Source: Streptomyces sp. R28 (GTDB lineage Bacteria > Actinomycetota > Actinomycetes > Streptomycetales > Streptomycetaceae). Taken from it: a stretch of 64,000 bases of DNA. Positions 9,991 to 19,367 of this stretch are shown piece after piece. The position numbers and the translations under genes are program-made. The notes beneath the pieces are model-generated. The model had not been told where the DNA came from, made no database searches, and was given only the letters and a program-made list of their open reading frames with translations. The stretch lies in contig NZ_CP163439.1 in the NCBI RefSeq assembly GCF_041052385.1, positions 3,585,001 to 3,649,000 of the forward strand. Reading direction: 5' to 3'. How positions within the stretch are numbered: the first letter of the stretch is position 1; the number at the start of each line of letters is the position of its first letter.

Positions 9991-10785
9991 ATGTCAGAGA
10001 CAGGCGGCGTGCGCGAGGTGAAGTCCGCGGCGCGGACGGTCGAGTTGCTGGAACTCCTCGCCGCGCGCGGCGACCGCCCCGCGCGCCTCCAGGAGCTGGC
10101 GGACGAGCTGGCCGTGCCGCGCAGTTCCATGTACGCGCTGCTGCAGACCCTGATCTCGCGCGGCTGGGTCCGCACCGACGTCACCGGCTCGCTCTATGGC
10201 ATCGGCATCCACGCCCTGCTCACCGGCACCAGCTACCTCGACTCCGACCCGCGCGTGCGCGCCGTGCGCCCGTACCTCGACGAGGCGTCCGAGGCGCTGG
10301 GCGAGACGATCCACATGGGGCGGCTGGACGGCCGGGACGTGGCGTATCTGGCGACGCGCGAGTCGCACGAGTACCTGCGGACGATCAGCCGGGTGGGCCG
10401 CCGCCTCCCGGCGCACGCGGGAGCCCTGGGCAAGGCACTGCTGGCCGAACGCCCCGACAGCGAACTCCCCGAGGGCCCGTACGAGTCCCTCACCCCCAAC
10501 ACCCATACCGGCCGCGAGCCCCTGGCCGCCGAGCTCGCCGAGGTGCGGGCGCGCGGATACTCGGTCGACCGGGAGGAGGGCGTCCTCGGCATCGTCGGCT
10601 TCGGCTTCGCCCTGCGCTACGACTCCCCGGCCCAGGACGCGATCAGCTGCTCGGCGCCGGTGGCCCGGTTGTCGGCCGGGCACGAGGAGCGGATCGTCGC
10701 GGTGATGCGGGAGATCAGGGCGAAGATCGAGGCGACGGTTCCCGGCGGGGTCGGCGGCAGCGGGTCGGTGCACTGGCGCAGGTGA
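9991..10785 (+). CDS. IclR-family transcriptional regulator
   Basis: A 264-residue IclR-type repressor or activator. The N-terminal winged helix-turn-helix (about residues 10-70) includes ELLAARGDRPARLQELADE and VPRSSMYALLQTL. The C-terminal effector-binding domain carries GETIHMGRLDGRDVAYLA and RRLPAHAGALGKALLA, typical of the family. It is divergent from kdgD-gudD and probably responds to glucarate or a pathway intermediate. Two starts are possible: the ATG at 9991, giving normal length, and one at 9940; neither has a strong ribosome site, and I prefer 9991 because family N-termini start just before the KSAARTVELLE segment. Confidence 0.9.
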   Translation: MSETGGVREVKSAARTVELLELLAARGDRPARLQELADELAVPRSSMYALLQTLISRGWVRTDVTGSLYGIGIHALLTGTSYLDSDPRVRAVRPYLDEASEALGETIHMGRLDGRDVAYLATRESHEYLRTISRVGRRLPAHAGALGKALLAERPDSELPEGPYESLTPNTHTGREPLAAELAEVRARGYSVDREEGVLGIVGFGFALRYDSPAQDAISCSAPVARLSAGHEERIVAVMREIRAKIEATVPGGVGGSGSVHWRR

Positions 10786-10959
10786 GGGCGCCTTCTACCC
10801 GCATTCCCTCACCCCAAACGGGACGTGCCTCAGATCACACCCCCCGCGCTTCTTCGCACCTGTCCCTGCTTGATACAAATTCCTCGCGCGTTCCTGTCCG
10901 TCGACGGCCTGCGCCCTCCCCCTCTTGAGCCGCTTCTTTCGCATGCCCTGGGAACGCCC

Positions 10960-12183
10960 GTGTTCGCCCCCCGCACCACTGCCTGGCCCCTCGTCGCCCT
11001 TTTCACGGCCGGGTACCTGGCTCCGTATCTGCTGCCGACGGTCGTCGGCAGGCTCGACTCCGGACTTCCGCTCTCCCCCACCCAGGCCGGCGCCGTCGGC
11101 AGCGCGCTGCTGCTGAGTTCGGCATCGGCGGGCTTCCTGCTGGCCTCCCGGGTGGAACGGGTCGGGGCACGGACGCTCGCACGCATCGGACTCGTACTCG
11201 CCGTCGTCGGCTACGGCGGTGCCGCACTCACCCATGCCGTACCGGCCGTCGTGCTCGGCGCGCTCGTCGGCGGGTTCGGCTCGGGTACGGCGACGGCGGT
11301 CGCCGCCACCAAAATGGCCGCCCTGCCCGACCCGCACCGGGCCACCACGCTCGGCCTCCTCGGCGTCTCCGCCCTCGCGGGCGCCGTCTATCTGACGGTC
11401 CCCCACCTCGGGCCCGGACACGGCCTCCCGCTGGCCGCGATCGCCCTCACGGCGCTCGCCGTATGGCCGCTGACGGGCCGGCTCCCCGCCGCCACGACCA
11501 CCTCACGACAGGGCTGGGACACCTCCCCCGTCCCCCACCGCCGCCAGGGCCTGACCCTCGCCGCCTGCATGCTGTGCTGGTCCCTCGTGCAGAACTCCCT
11601 CTGGGGCGTCAGCGGCCGGATCGGCCTGGACCAGGCGCATCTGACGGAGGCCACGGTCGGCGCGGTATTCGCCGTGGCGCTCGGCGCCGGGCTGCTGGGC
11701 GTCACCGGGGCGGGCGCGCTCGGCCCGCGCCTCGGCCGCGCACTGCCCATCGGCGCGGGTACGGCCCTCATCGCGGCCTGCATCACGCTCAGCGCGTCCG
11801 CCACCGACCTGCCGACCTTCGCGGCCGGCGAGATCGCCTGGAACACGCTCTACCCGATCGTCCTGTCGTACGTCATCGGCCTCGCCGCCTCCCTCGACCG
11901 GCGCGGCCGCTGGGCGGTCCTCGTCGGCTCGGCGTCGTCGCTGGGCACGGCGGCGGGCCCGCTGACCGGGAGCGTGCTCTCGGCGCAGGCCGGGTTCCCG
12001 GTCATGGGCGCGGTGCTGGCGGCAGGGCTGCTGGTGATCGCCGTACCGATGACGGCGGTGGCGCTGGGCAGGCGGCCGCAGAAGACGGTCGAGGTCGCGG
12101 AAGGCGTCGAGGTCGTCGAGATCCCCCTGGACACCGCCGAAGCCACCCCTGCCGCCCCCGACCGCCTCACCGCGGCTACCTGA
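10960..12183 (+). CDS. MFS transporter
   Basis: A roughly 407-residue major facilitator superfamily membrane protein with about 12 hydrophobic segments, for example WPLVALFTAGYLAPYLLPTV, AVVLGALVGGFGSGTATAVA and AGLLVIAVPMTAVAL. The substrate is unknown. The frame is open from GTG 10825, but the first 45 codons are not membrane-like and are rich in Pro/Leu/Arg, so I place the start at GTG 10960, just ahead of the first membrane helix; neither start has a convincing ribosome site. The 3' end overlaps the convergent deaminase gene by 8 bases. An uptake or efflux role cannot be chosen from sequence. Confidence 0.8.
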   Translation: MFAPRTTAWPLVALFTAGYLAPYLLPTVVGRLDSGLPLSPTQAGAVGSALLLSSASAGFLLASRVERVGARTLARIGLVLAVVGYGGAALTHAVPAVVLGALVGGFGSGTATAVAATKMAALPDPHRATTLGLLGVSALAGAVYLTVPHLGPGHGLPLAAIALTALAVWPLTGRLPAATTTSRQGWDTSPVPHRRQGLTLAACMLCWSLVQNSLWGVSGRIGLDQAHLTEATVGAVFAVALGAGLLGVTGAGALGPRLGRALPIGAGTALIAACITLSASATDLPTFAAGEIAWNTLYPIVLSYVIGLAASLDRRGRWAVLVGSASSLGTAAGPLTGSVLSAQAGFPVMGAVLAAGLLVIAVPMTAVALGRRPQKTVEVAEGVEVVEIPLDTAEATPAAPDRLTAAT

Positions 12184-13168
12184 ACTCGTACGCCTCCACC
12201 TCGGCCAGATACCGCGCCCGCAGCTCCTCGTCGTCGTCCAGGAAGGAGGCGAGGAACGAGTTGCGGGCGAGCTCCCGGAGCCGTTCCTCGGTCAGGCCGA
12301 GGGCCTGGCGTACGGCGTCGAAGTTGTCGCCCGCGTACCCGCCGAAGTAGGCCGGGTCGTCGGAGTTGACCGTGCACATCAGCCCGGCGTCGAGCATCGC
12401 GGGCAGCGGGTGCCCGGCGAGGACGTCGACGGTCCGCAGCCGTACGTTCGACAGGGGACACAGCGTCAGCGGCACCCGCTCCCGCACCAGCCGCTCGACC
12501 AGCGCCGGGTCCTCCATGCACCGCAGCCCGTGGTCGACGCGCTCGACGCCGAGGACGTCGAGGGCCTCGGTGATGTAGGCGGGCGGCCCCTCCTCGCCGG
12601 CATGCGCGACGCGCCGCAGGCCGAGAGCCGCGGCCGCCTCGTACACCTCGCGGAACTTCACCGGCGGGTGGCCGACCTCGGCCGAGTCGAGGCCGACGCC
12701 GGTGATCCGGTCGAGATACGGCTCGGCGGCCCGGAGCGTCTCCATGGCCGACTCGGCGGAGTCGTCGCGCAGGAAGCACATGATGAGCCGGGTGGAGACG
12801 CCGTGGCCCGCCTCGCTGCTCCCCAGCGCCCGCCACAGCCCGTCGACGACCGTCCCCAGCTCCACCCCCCGCTTGGTGTGGGCCTGCGGGTCGAAGAAGA
12901 TCTCCGCGTGCCGCACGCCCTGCTGGGCGGCGCGGGCGAGATAGGCGTTCGCCAGGTCCTCGAAGTCACGCTCGGTGCGCAGGACGGCCATGAGCTCGTA
13001 GTACAGGTTCAGGAAGGATTGGAGGTCCTCGAACTGGTAGGCCTTGCGGAGCTCGTCGGTATCGGCGTACGGCAGCTCGACGCGGTTGCGGTCGGCCAGT
13101 TCGAAGGCGAGCTCGGGTTCGAGGGTGCCTTCGATGTGGAGGTGCAGTTCTGCTTTCGGGACGGACAT
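12176..13168 (-). CDS. Adenosine/adenine deaminase family protein, adenine-deaminase type
   Basis: A 330-residue metal-dependent amidohydrolase. Active-site elements are all present: PKAELHLHIEGTLEP (H-x-H), SEVGHPPVKF, VAHAGEEGPP, VERVDHGLRC, LTLCPLSNVRL and VNSDDPAYFGG. The combination of SEVGHPP, HAGEEGPP and SDDPAYFGG resembles the adenine deaminase subgroup (as in Pseudomonas and fungal Aah1) more than classical adenosine deaminases, so adenine to hypoxanthine is the better guess (from memory). The ATG at 13168 starts the conserved N-terminus; upstream open frame is composition artefact. It converges on the MFS gene. Confidence 0.88.
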   Translation of the reverse strand: MSVPKAELHLHIEGTLEPELAFELADRNRVELPYADTDELRKAYQFEDLQSFLNLYYELMAVLRTERDFEDLANAYLARAAQQGVRHAEIFFDPQAHTKRGVELGTVVDGLWRALGSSEAGHGVSTRLIMCFLRDDSAESAMETLRAAEPYLDRITGVGLDSAEVGHPPVKFREVYEAAAALGLRRVAHAGEEGPPAYITEALDVLGVERVDHGLRCMEDPALVERLVRERVPLTLCPLSNVRLRTVDVLAGHPLPAMLDAGLMCTVNSDDPAYFGGYAGDNFDAVRQALGLTEERLRELARNSFLASFLDDDEELRARYLAEVEAYEFR

Positions 13169-13188
13169 CAAAGCATCGTACGGCGCTC

Positions 13189-14094
13189 TTACCGACGCTT
13201 CGGGAGCGGCACCCGCAGCAGGTCGTGCGCGACCGTCAACTCCCCGTCGAAACCGGCGGCCCGCGCCTGCCGCTCGAACTCTTCGGGCTCGGTGTAGCGC
13301 TGGCTGAAGTGGGTGAGCACGAGATGCCGTACGCCGCAGTCGAGCGCGACGCGAGCGGCCTGACCGGCGGCCAGATGACCGTGCTCCACGGCGAGTTCGA
13401 CGTCCTCGTCCAGGAAGGTGGACTCGATGACGAGCATGTCGCACCCGTCGGCCAGGGTGTACACCCCGTCGCACAGCCGCGTGTCCATCACGAACGCGAA
13501 CCGCTGCCCGCGCCGGACCTCGCTGACCTCCTGCAGGGAGACCTCACCGAGCACCCCTTCCCGCTGTATGCGCCCGACGTCCGGCCCCTTGATGCCGTGC
13601 GCGGCGAGCCGCTCGGGCAGCATGCGGCGCCCGTCGGGCTCGACGAGGCGATAGCCGTACGACTCGACGGGGTGCGACAGCCGGGCGGTCTCCAGCCGGT
13701 AGCCCCCGGTGTCGGCGATGACACCGTCGGCGCTGACCGGGGCCTGCGCGAGGTCGACGGTCTCGCGGTAGGCGGTGGCGTAGCGCAGCCGGTCGAAGAA
13801 GCGCCGGCCGGAACGCGGGTAGTGGGCGGTGACCGGGTGCGGAACCTTGTCCAGGTTGATCCGCTGGATGACGCCGGCGAGGCCGAGCGAGTGGTCCCCG
13901 TGGAAGTGGGTGATGCAGATCCGGTTCAGGTCGTGCGCCGCGACTCCGGCGCGCAGCATCTGCCGCTGCGTGCCCTCGCCGGGATCGAAGAGGATCCCCT
14001 CCCCGTCCCACCGCAACAGATACCCGTTGTGGTTGCGGTGACGGGTCGGCACCTGGCTCGCTGTCCCGAGGACAACCAATTCACGTACGGACAC
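13189..14094 (-). CDS. rnz: Ribonuclease Z
   Basis: RNase Z, a metallo-beta-lactamase-fold endonuclease that trims tRNA 3' trailers, 301 residues. Motifs are the N-terminal [12 protein letters not shown], the metal-binding [39 protein letters not shown] and [10 protein letters not shown]. The start is GTG 14094 ([10 protein letters not shown]), since upstream open frame lacks similarity. It lies 20 bases upstream of the deaminase gene and 22 bases downstream of the HIT gene on the same strand, so the three are probably co-transcribed. Confidence 0.93.
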   Translation of the reverse strand: MSVRELVVLGTASQVPTRHRNHNGYLLRWDGEGILFDPGEGTQRQMLRAGVAAHDLNRICITHFHGDHSLGLAGVIQRINLDKVPHPVTAHYPRSGRRFFDRLRYATAYRETVDLAQAPVSADGVIADTGGYRLETARLSHPVESYGYRLVEPDGRRMLPERLAAHGIKGPDVGRIQREGVLGEVSLQEVSEVRRGQRFAFVMDTRLCDGVYTLADGCDMLVIESTFLDEDVELAVEHGHLAAGQAARVALDCGVRHLVLTHFSQRYTEPEEFERQARAAGFDGELTVAHDLLRVPLPKRR

Positions 14095-14116
14095 GGTGAC
14101 TTCGGCTTGCCTCGAC

Positions 14117-14470
14117 CTATCCGGGGGGCCACTGCATGCCGCGGCCGCCGAGGACGTGGGCGTGGGCGTGCCAGACGGTCTGCCCGGCGCCGGCGCCGGT
14201 GTTGAAGACGATGCGGTAGCTCTCCAGCTTGTCCTCGTCGGCGACGGCCTGGGCCTCGCGCAGGACGTCCGCGGCGAGGGTGGGGGCGGCGGTGGCGAGG
14301 GCGGCGGCATCCCGGTAGTGCGCCTTCGGGATGACCAGGACGTGGGTGGGCGCCTGGGGGTTGATGTCCCGGAACGCGACGGTCGTGTCCGTCTCCCGCA
14401 CGATCGTCGCCGGGACATGGCCCTCGACGATCTTGCAGAACAGACAGTCGTCCTGCGGCTCCCCTGCCAT
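14117..14470 (-). CDS. HIT-family (HinT-like) nucleotide hydrolase
   Basis: A 117-residue HIT protein, probably a purine-nucleoside phosphoramidase of the HinT branch. The zinc-type CLFCKI pair near residue 9, the segment [18 protein letters not shown] and the terminal HIT motif [13 protein letters not shown] are all present. The ATG at 14470 follows GGAGGG with a short three-base spacer. Co-directional with rnz, 22 bases apart. The domain is complete and of normal length. Confidence 0.93.
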   Translation of the reverse strand: MAGEPQDDCLFCKIVEGHVPATIVRETDTTVAFRDINPQAPTHVLVIPKAHYRDAAALATAAPTLAADVLREAQAVADEDKLESYRIVFNTGAGAGQTVWHAHAHVLGGRGMQWPPG

Positions 14471-14535
14471 TTTCCCTCCGGGGGTTGGACGGCGTGGTTT
14501 ACGGGGGGCAATCGTATCGTCGTCGGGTGCGGGTA

Positions 14536-14593
14536 CATCGTGGCTGGTCGCGCCCACGCGGCGGAGCCGCACATCGATACGGCCCCGCGCCCC
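14536..14593. repeat. Dispersed GCGGCTCCGCCGC repeat, copy 1
   Basis: The reverse complement of this 58-base segment nearly matches 33932-33989: both carry GGGGCGCGGGGC, CGATxTGCGGCTCCGCCGCG and CGACCAGCCAC. The GCGGC-TCC-GCCGC core can form a hairpin. It lies directly after the tricorn stop codon, consistent with a terminator-like role. Confidence 0.75.
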
Positions 14594-17500
14594 TAAGAGG
14601 TGGGCAAACTGGGCGGCGTCTTCGCCGGTCGCTCCTCCAGGCCCTCCAGGGCGATGCGGATCGCCTCGTCCAGTTGGGTGTCGTGGCCCGCCACCCAGTC
14701 CTGTGGGCGTTGCACCACCTCCACGTCCGGGTCGACGCCGTGGTTCTCCACGTCCCAGCCGTAGCCGTCCAGCCAGATGGCGTACTTCGGCTGGGTGATC
14801 AGGGTGCCGTCGACCAGGTGGTAGCGGCTGTCGATGCCGATCACGCCGCCCCAGGTCCGCGTTCCCACCACGGGGCCGAGGCCCAGCGCCTTGATCGCCG
14901 CGTTGACGATGTCCCCGTCCGATCCGGAGAACTCGTTCGCCACCGCCACCACGGGGCCGCGCGGTGCGTCCACCGGGTAGCTGTACGGCCGCATCCCGCG
15001 CGGCACCTCCCAGCCGACGATCCGGCGTGCCAGCTTCTCCACGACCAGTTGCGAGGTGTGCCCGCCGCCGTTCTCCCGGACGTCCACGACGAGGCCCTCC
15101 CGGGCCACCTCGACGCGCAGGTCGCGGTGGATCTGGGCCCAGCCCGGCGCCTGCATGTCGGGCACGTGGAGGTAGCCGAGCCGACCGCCGGACTTCTCGT
15201 GGACGTAGGCCCGCCGGTCCGCCACCCACGCGTGGTACCGCAGGGGCTCCTCGTCGGCGATCGGGACCACGACCGCGTGCCGTACGTCCCCGCCCCCGGC
15301 CGGTGAGATCGTCAGCTCCACCGCCTTGCCCGCCGTACCGACGAGCAACGGCCCGGGCCCGGTCACCGGTTCCACCGGCACCCCGGCCACCGCCACGATC
15401 GCGTCCCCGGCCCGCACCGCGACCCCGGGCGCGGCCAGCGGCGCCCGCGCGTCGGGGTCGGAGGTCTCGGACGGCAGGATGCGGTCGATACGCCAACTGC
15501 CGTCCGGATGGCGGGAGATGTCGGCGCCGAGCAGACCCTGCCGGGCGCCGCCGCCGTAGCCGCCGCGCGCCGCGACGTACGCGTGCGAGGTGCCGAGCTC
15601 GCCCTGCACCTCCCACAGCAGGTCCATCAGGTCGTCATGGGTGGCCACCCGGTCGACGAGCGGGCGGTAGCGGTCCAGCACCCCGGACCAGTCCACCCCG
15701 TTCATGTCCGGCCGCCAGAAGTGGTCCCGCATGATGCGGCCGGTCTCCTCGAACATCTGCCACCACTCCGCCGCCGGATCGACCCTCTGCCGTACCCGCG
15801 TCAGGTCCACGGTGATGTTCGAGTCGCTGTCGTCGTCGCCGGAGGCCCGCCGGTCGCTCGGGACGACCTTGAGCCGGCCGTCGGTCCACAGCAGCAGCCG
15901 CTTGCCGTCGCCGCTGACCTCGAAGTGGTCGGCGTCGTCGGCGAGATGCTCCAGGCGCCGCTGGAGCAGGTCGTAGCGCTCCATCTCGGTCTTGGGCTCG
16001 GGGTCGTCGGGCGTGGCCCGGGAGGCGCCGAGCGCGCCCTGCACGGGATGCCGTAGCCACAGCACGCCGTCCTTCGCGGCCCGCAGGTTGGTGTAGCGGG
16101 CGGCCTCGACCGGGAACGGCACGATCCGGTCGGCGAGCCCTTCGAGGTCGATCCGCGTGGCCGGGGTGCCCTCGCTGTCGGGGGTCTCGTCCTTGTCGGG
16201 CGCGTCGAAGGGGCGGCCGTGCCGTTGCGGGCCGAAGGGGGACGGGGTCGTCGCCGCCAGGGTGATCAGGTGAGGGCGGGAACCGACCACGAAGGCGAGG
16301 TCGAAGACGTGCTCGTCGTAGACCGGGTCAAAGGCCCGCGTCGACAGGAACACCAGGTGCTTGCCGTCCTGCGTGAACGCCGGCGCGTAGTCCTGGAAGC
16401 GCAGCGGGGTCGCCTCCGACACCGACAGGTCGGTGGTGTTGGCGAGCTTGAGCTGGCTCAGCGGGCGCGGGCCGGGGTGCGACCAGGCGAGCCAGGCCGA
16501 GTCGGGCGAGAAGACCAGCCCGGACACGTCCCCGTCCTCGCTGCGGTCGACCTCGCGGACCTCGCCGGTCTCCCGCTCGACGAGCAGCAGCCGCCCGTCG
16601 TGCGCGGCGACCGCCGCCCGGCTCCCGTCGGGCGCCATGGCGAGCTCCAGGACCCGGCCCAGCTGCCCGGCGCCGAGCCTGCGCGGCGTGGCACCCGGAG
16701 CGAGCCCGGTCGCGGGCGCGAACTCCAGCGCGTCGTCGCCCTCCGCGTCCGTGACCCACACCACCCACTCCTCGCCCTCCGCCCGGAAGGTGCGCGGCAG
16801 CCGGGCCCGTACGCCGGGCTCGGCGGCGAGCGCGCGGGCGGGACCGGAACGGTGGGTGACCCAGTGCACGGCGCCCCGCACGGCGACCGCGCTGCCACGC
16901 GCGGTGTGGTCGGGCGCCGCCTCCCCGAACGAGCGGGCGGCGTTCAGCGGGTACGGCTGCCGGTCGGTCCGCTGCCCGCCGAGCCGGATGTCGAGCGGGC
17001 GCGGCTCGGCCCCGTCGAGGTCGTCCAGGAGCCACAGTTGCCCGGCACAGGCGTAGACGACACGGGCGCCGTCGCCCGCCGCGTGCCGGGCGTAGAAACC
17101 GTCGAGGGGCGTGTGGCGGCGCAGATCGGCCCCGTCGGCGAGGGACGAGTACACGGCCCCCACCCCCTCGTGGTCGGAGAGGAACGCGATCCGATCCCCC
17201 ACCCACACGGGGTACTCGATGTTCCCGTCCAGCTCTTCATGCAGCCGTACGAAGTCCCCGTCGCCCGCACGGTCGATCCACAACTTGCCCGCCGTACCGC
17301 CCCGGTAGCGCTTCCACCGCGCCGCCTCCAGACCCATGGGAGCCGAGGCGAGCACCAGGTGGGGCCCGTGGACGACGTCGGCGACGGGGCCGTACGGGAG
17401 CGTGGTGGCCGGTCCGCCGTCCAGCGGGACCGTGTGGGCCCAGGTGCGGCGGCTGCCCCCCTGACCCTGGGTGCTGATCGCGAGGACCTCACCGTGCGGG

Positions 17501-17805
17501 GTCCAGCCGCGTACCCGGGTCTGCCGGCTGCCCCAGTGGGTGAGGCGCTTCGAGGGGCCGCCGTCGACCGGGGCGATGTGCACCTCGGGGGCGCCGTCGC
17601 GGGTGGAGGTCCAGGCGACGGTCCTACCGTCGGGCGAGATGCGCGGCAGGCTGACCGGCACGTTGTCGGCGCTGACCCGCCAGGCCCGGCCGCCGTCGAG
17701 AGGAGCGAGCCATACGTCGTCCTCGGCGGTGAAGGCGACCAGGTCGCCGTGCAGATGCGGATACCGGAGATACGAAGACGATCCAGGCGTCGCGGACTGA
17801 GTCAC
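14593..17805 (-). CDS. Tricorn protease (S41 family)
   Basis: A 1070-residue cytosolic tricorn-type protease, which degrades proteasome-sized peptides to small products. The N-terminal two thirds form beta-propellers (repeats such as RISPDGRTVAWTSTRDG and LVFSPDSAWLAWS), followed by the C1 domain, a PDZ-like segment (about residues 755-850) and the C-terminal S41 catalytic domain. Likely catalytic residues are His in GTSHAYVAARGGYGGG (~740) and Ser in NEFSGSDGDIVNAA (~962), in the same order as archaeal tricorn. Full length for the family. GTG start at 17805; single transcription unit flanked by a repeat and the convergent-free lipoprotein gene 74 bases upstream. Confidence 0.93.
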   Translation of the reverse strand: MTQSATPGSSSYLRYPHLHGDLVAFTAEDDVWLAPLDGGRAWRVSADNVPVSLPRISPDGRTVAWTSTRDGAPEVHIAPVDGGPSKRLTHWGSRQTRVRGWTPHGEVLAISTQGQGGSRRTWAHTVPLDGGPATTLPYGPVADVVHGPHLVLASAPMGLEAARWKRYRGGTAGKLWIDRAGDGDFVRLHEELDGNIEYPVWVGDRIAFLSDHEGVGAVYSSLADGADLRRHTPLDGFYARHAAGDGARVVYACAGQLWLLDDLDGAEPRPLDIRLGGQRTDRQPYPLNAARSFGEAAPDHTARGSAVAVRGAVHWVTHRSGPARALAAEPGVRARLPRTFRAEGEEWVVWVTDAEGDDALEFAPATGLAPGATPRRLGAGQLGRVLELAMAPDGSRAAVAAHDGRLLLVERETGEVREVDRSEDGDVSGLVFSPDSAWLAWSHPGPRPLSQLKLANTTDLSVSEATPLRFQDYAPAFTQDGKHLVFLSTRAFDPVYDEHVFDLAFVVGSRPHLITLAATTPSPFGPQRHGRPFDAPDKDETPDSEGTPATRIDLEGLADRIVPFPVEAARYTNLRAAKDGVLWLRHPVQGALGASRATPDDPEPKTEMERYDLLQRRLEHLADDADHFEVSGDGKRLLLWTDGRLKVVPSDRRASGDDDSDSNITVDLTRVRQRVDPAAEWWQMFEETGRIMRDHFWRPDMNGVDWSGVLDRYRPLVDRVATHDDLMDLLWEVQGELGTSHAYVAARGGYGGGARQGLLGADISRHPDGSWRIDRILPSETSDPDARAPLAAPGVAVRAGDAIVAVAGVPVEPVTGPGPLLVGTAGKAVELTISPAGGGDVRHAVVVPIADEEPLRYHAWVADRRAYVHEKSGGRLGYLHVPDMQAPGWAQIHRDLRVEVAREGLVVDVRENGGGHTSQLVVEKLARRIVGWEVPRGMRPYSYPVDAPRGPVVAVANEFSGSDGDIVNAAIKALGLGPVVGTRTWGGVIGIDSRYHLVDGTLITQPKYAIWLDGYGWDVENHGVDPDVEVVQRPQDWVAGHDTQLDEAIRIALEGLEERPAKTPPSLPTS

Positions 17806-17879
17806 CCGATCACCATAAGCAGGGGCGGCGTCCGGGGACAGACCTTTGGATCACTTGTCCAATGCCCGCCCGGATGCGG

Positions 17880-18464
17880 TCACTTGCCCTCCGGCCAGCA
17901 GTTCGGGTGCTCCTTGCAGTAGACGGTCCTGGTGACGGTCACCGTGACCGTGGGCCCCGGCTGCTGTCCGTTGCCGGGCGGGTTGACGGGCGAGGGCGTG
18001 GCATCGCAGTTGCCCAGCCCGTTCACGTGGAACCACTCCTTGCCGCCGACCTTGGCGACGAGGTCGCCGCGCACACAGGAACCGCTGACGGCCCGGGTGA
18101 TCCTGCCGGTGACGGTGATGTCCTTGCCGTCCTTGGTCTCGCCCTCGCAGTCGACCTTGACCACGGTGTTCTCGCTCGCCGTCGGTGCGGCGGACCTGCC
18201 GTTGCCCTTGCCGTCGCCGTTGTCGTACGACCCCGTGCAGTTGAGCCACTGCACGTCGGCCTTCTGCCGCTCCAGCTCCGCGGTCACCGTCTGGTCGGTC
18301 GTGAACGCCACGGTCGCGCTGCTCAGCCCGCCCGGATCACAGGCGACCAGCCCGCCGACGGCGACCACGGCGAGACCCGCCACGCCTGCCACCCGCGCCA
18401 CATGCGTGCGCTCCGCGCGACCGGCACTACCGGCACGACCCCAAACCCTCCTGAACGCCCCCAT
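17880..18464 (-). CDS. Predicted lipoprotein, unknown function
   Basis: A 194-residue exported lipoprotein that I do not recognise. A basic N-terminus is followed by a hydrophobic stretch and the lipobox GGLVAC with the acylated cysteine near residue 42. The mature part contains several further cysteines (LNCTGSYDNG, KVDCEGETKDG, GSCVRGDLV, GNCDAT), suggesting disulfides outside the membrane, and ends in TVYCKEHPNCWPEGK. The ATG at 18464 gives a compact signal peptide; the longer open frame to 18617 would put 50 residues before it. Upstream is a divergent gene at 18610. Confidence 0.72.
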   Translation of the reverse strand: MGAFRRVWGRAGSAGRAERTHVARVAGVAGLAVVAVGGLVACDPGGLSSATVAFTTDQTVTAELERQKADVQWLNCTGSYDNGDGKGNGRSAAPTASENTVVKVDCEGETKDGKDITVTGRITRAVSGSCVRGDLVAKVGGKEWFHVNGLGNCDATPSPVNPPGNGQQPGPTVTVTVTRTVYCKEHPNCWPEGK

Positions 18465-18609
18465 GGAGGGCAGCCTGCCACTGTCCCCGCGGACGCGGTA
18501 GGGCACATACGGCCACTCCTTGCTCGCGCACGTCACAATCTGGGGGGCGACCAACTGACCGGCGCAAAACCCGGAGACCAGGCGGTGCCCGGCGCCGTAG
18601 CGTGGCCGG

Positions 18610-19014
18610 ATGGGCAACGACCGCCGGCTGCGCAGGCTCGTCGTGGACGAGCGGACGACGTATCTCTGGAGCGTGCGGCACCAGCACGGGGACGGTGAGG
18701 GTGAGGGTGACGTGCACCGCGACGTCCTCCACCTGACCCTGGACGGTGTGCGTACCCGGATCGTCTTCCGGGAGGGCGAGGGCCGGGCCGTCTCCTACGG
18801 CCATGCGTACGTCGGATGCGTGGCGACCGGCCCCGGGAAGCTGCTCAACCTGCGCGAACCCGGTGTCGTACGCGCTCTCGTCGACGAGGCGACGGCCCGC
18901 GGACTTCTGCCGGGGGCCGCGGAGCTGGACGGCTGGGAGCTGTTCGACGCCGTCCTCAGCCGCGCAGCAGCAGCCACTCCTGCAGCTCCACCAGGTTCCC
19001 CTCCGGGTCCTTGA
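18610..19014 (+). CDS. Conserved hypothetical protein
   Basis: A 134-residue protein I cannot assign. It is hydrophilic, begins MGNDRRLRRLVVDERTTYLW, has a beta-rich middle (LHLTLDGVRTRIVFREGEGR) and a core ending LDGWELFDAVLSR near residue 118. The last ~16 residues are Ala/Pro-rich and overlap the 3' end of the convergent VOC gene by 59 bases, so the tail may be incidental. It is divergent from the lipoprotein gene. Codon use is typical of the window. Confidence 0.65.
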   Translation: MGNDRRLRRLVVDERTTYLWSVRHQHGDGEGEGDVHRDVLHLTLDGVRTRIVFREGEGRAVSYGHAYVGCVATGPGKLLNLREPGVVRALVDEATARGLLPGAAELDGWELFDAVLSRAAAATPAAPPGSPPGP

Positions 19015-19348
19015 GGTGGGCGACGCGCATGCGGTCGGTCATCGGGGCGGGGCCGTGCAGGAGGGTCGCGCCGCGTGAGGTGATCCGCTCGCAACAGGCG
19101 TCCAGGTCGTCGACCCGCAGCACCACCAGGGAGCGGTGCCCTTCGGCGGCGTCACCCAGTTCGCCCAGGACCTCGGCCATCATCGCCCGGTCCTGAAGGG
19201 CGATGCCCGCCGCGCCGACGGCGGGGCTGAACTTCTCGTACGGCCCGTTCGTCGCGCCCGACTGCGGCTTGAGGCCGAGGACGTCGGCGTAGAAGCGGTA
19301 ACAGGCGGCGAAGTCGCTGACCAGCAGCCGCACTTGGGCGAGTTCCAC
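18956..19348 (-). CDS. VOC-family protein
   Basis: A 130-residue single-domain VOC (glyoxalase-fold) protein, role unknown. It begins with the family strand-helix AQVRLLVSDFAACYRFYADV, has a second half-domain VVLRVDDLDACCERI and ends HLKDPEGNLVELQEWL with the typical metal-ligand glutamate. The GTG at 19348 has GGAGG nine bases upstream, which decides the start over longer frames. It lies 19 bases downstream of rsmE on the same strand and may be the last gene of that operon. Confidence 0.86.
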   Translation of the reverse strand: MELAQVRLLVSDFAACYRFYADVLGLKPQSGATNGPYEKFSPAVGAAGIALQDRAMMAEVLGELGDAAEGHRSLVVLRVDDLDACCERITSRGATLLHGPAPMTDRMRVAHLKDPEGNLVELQEWLLLRG

Positions 19349-19367
19349 GGCGAACGTCCTCCGGGTG

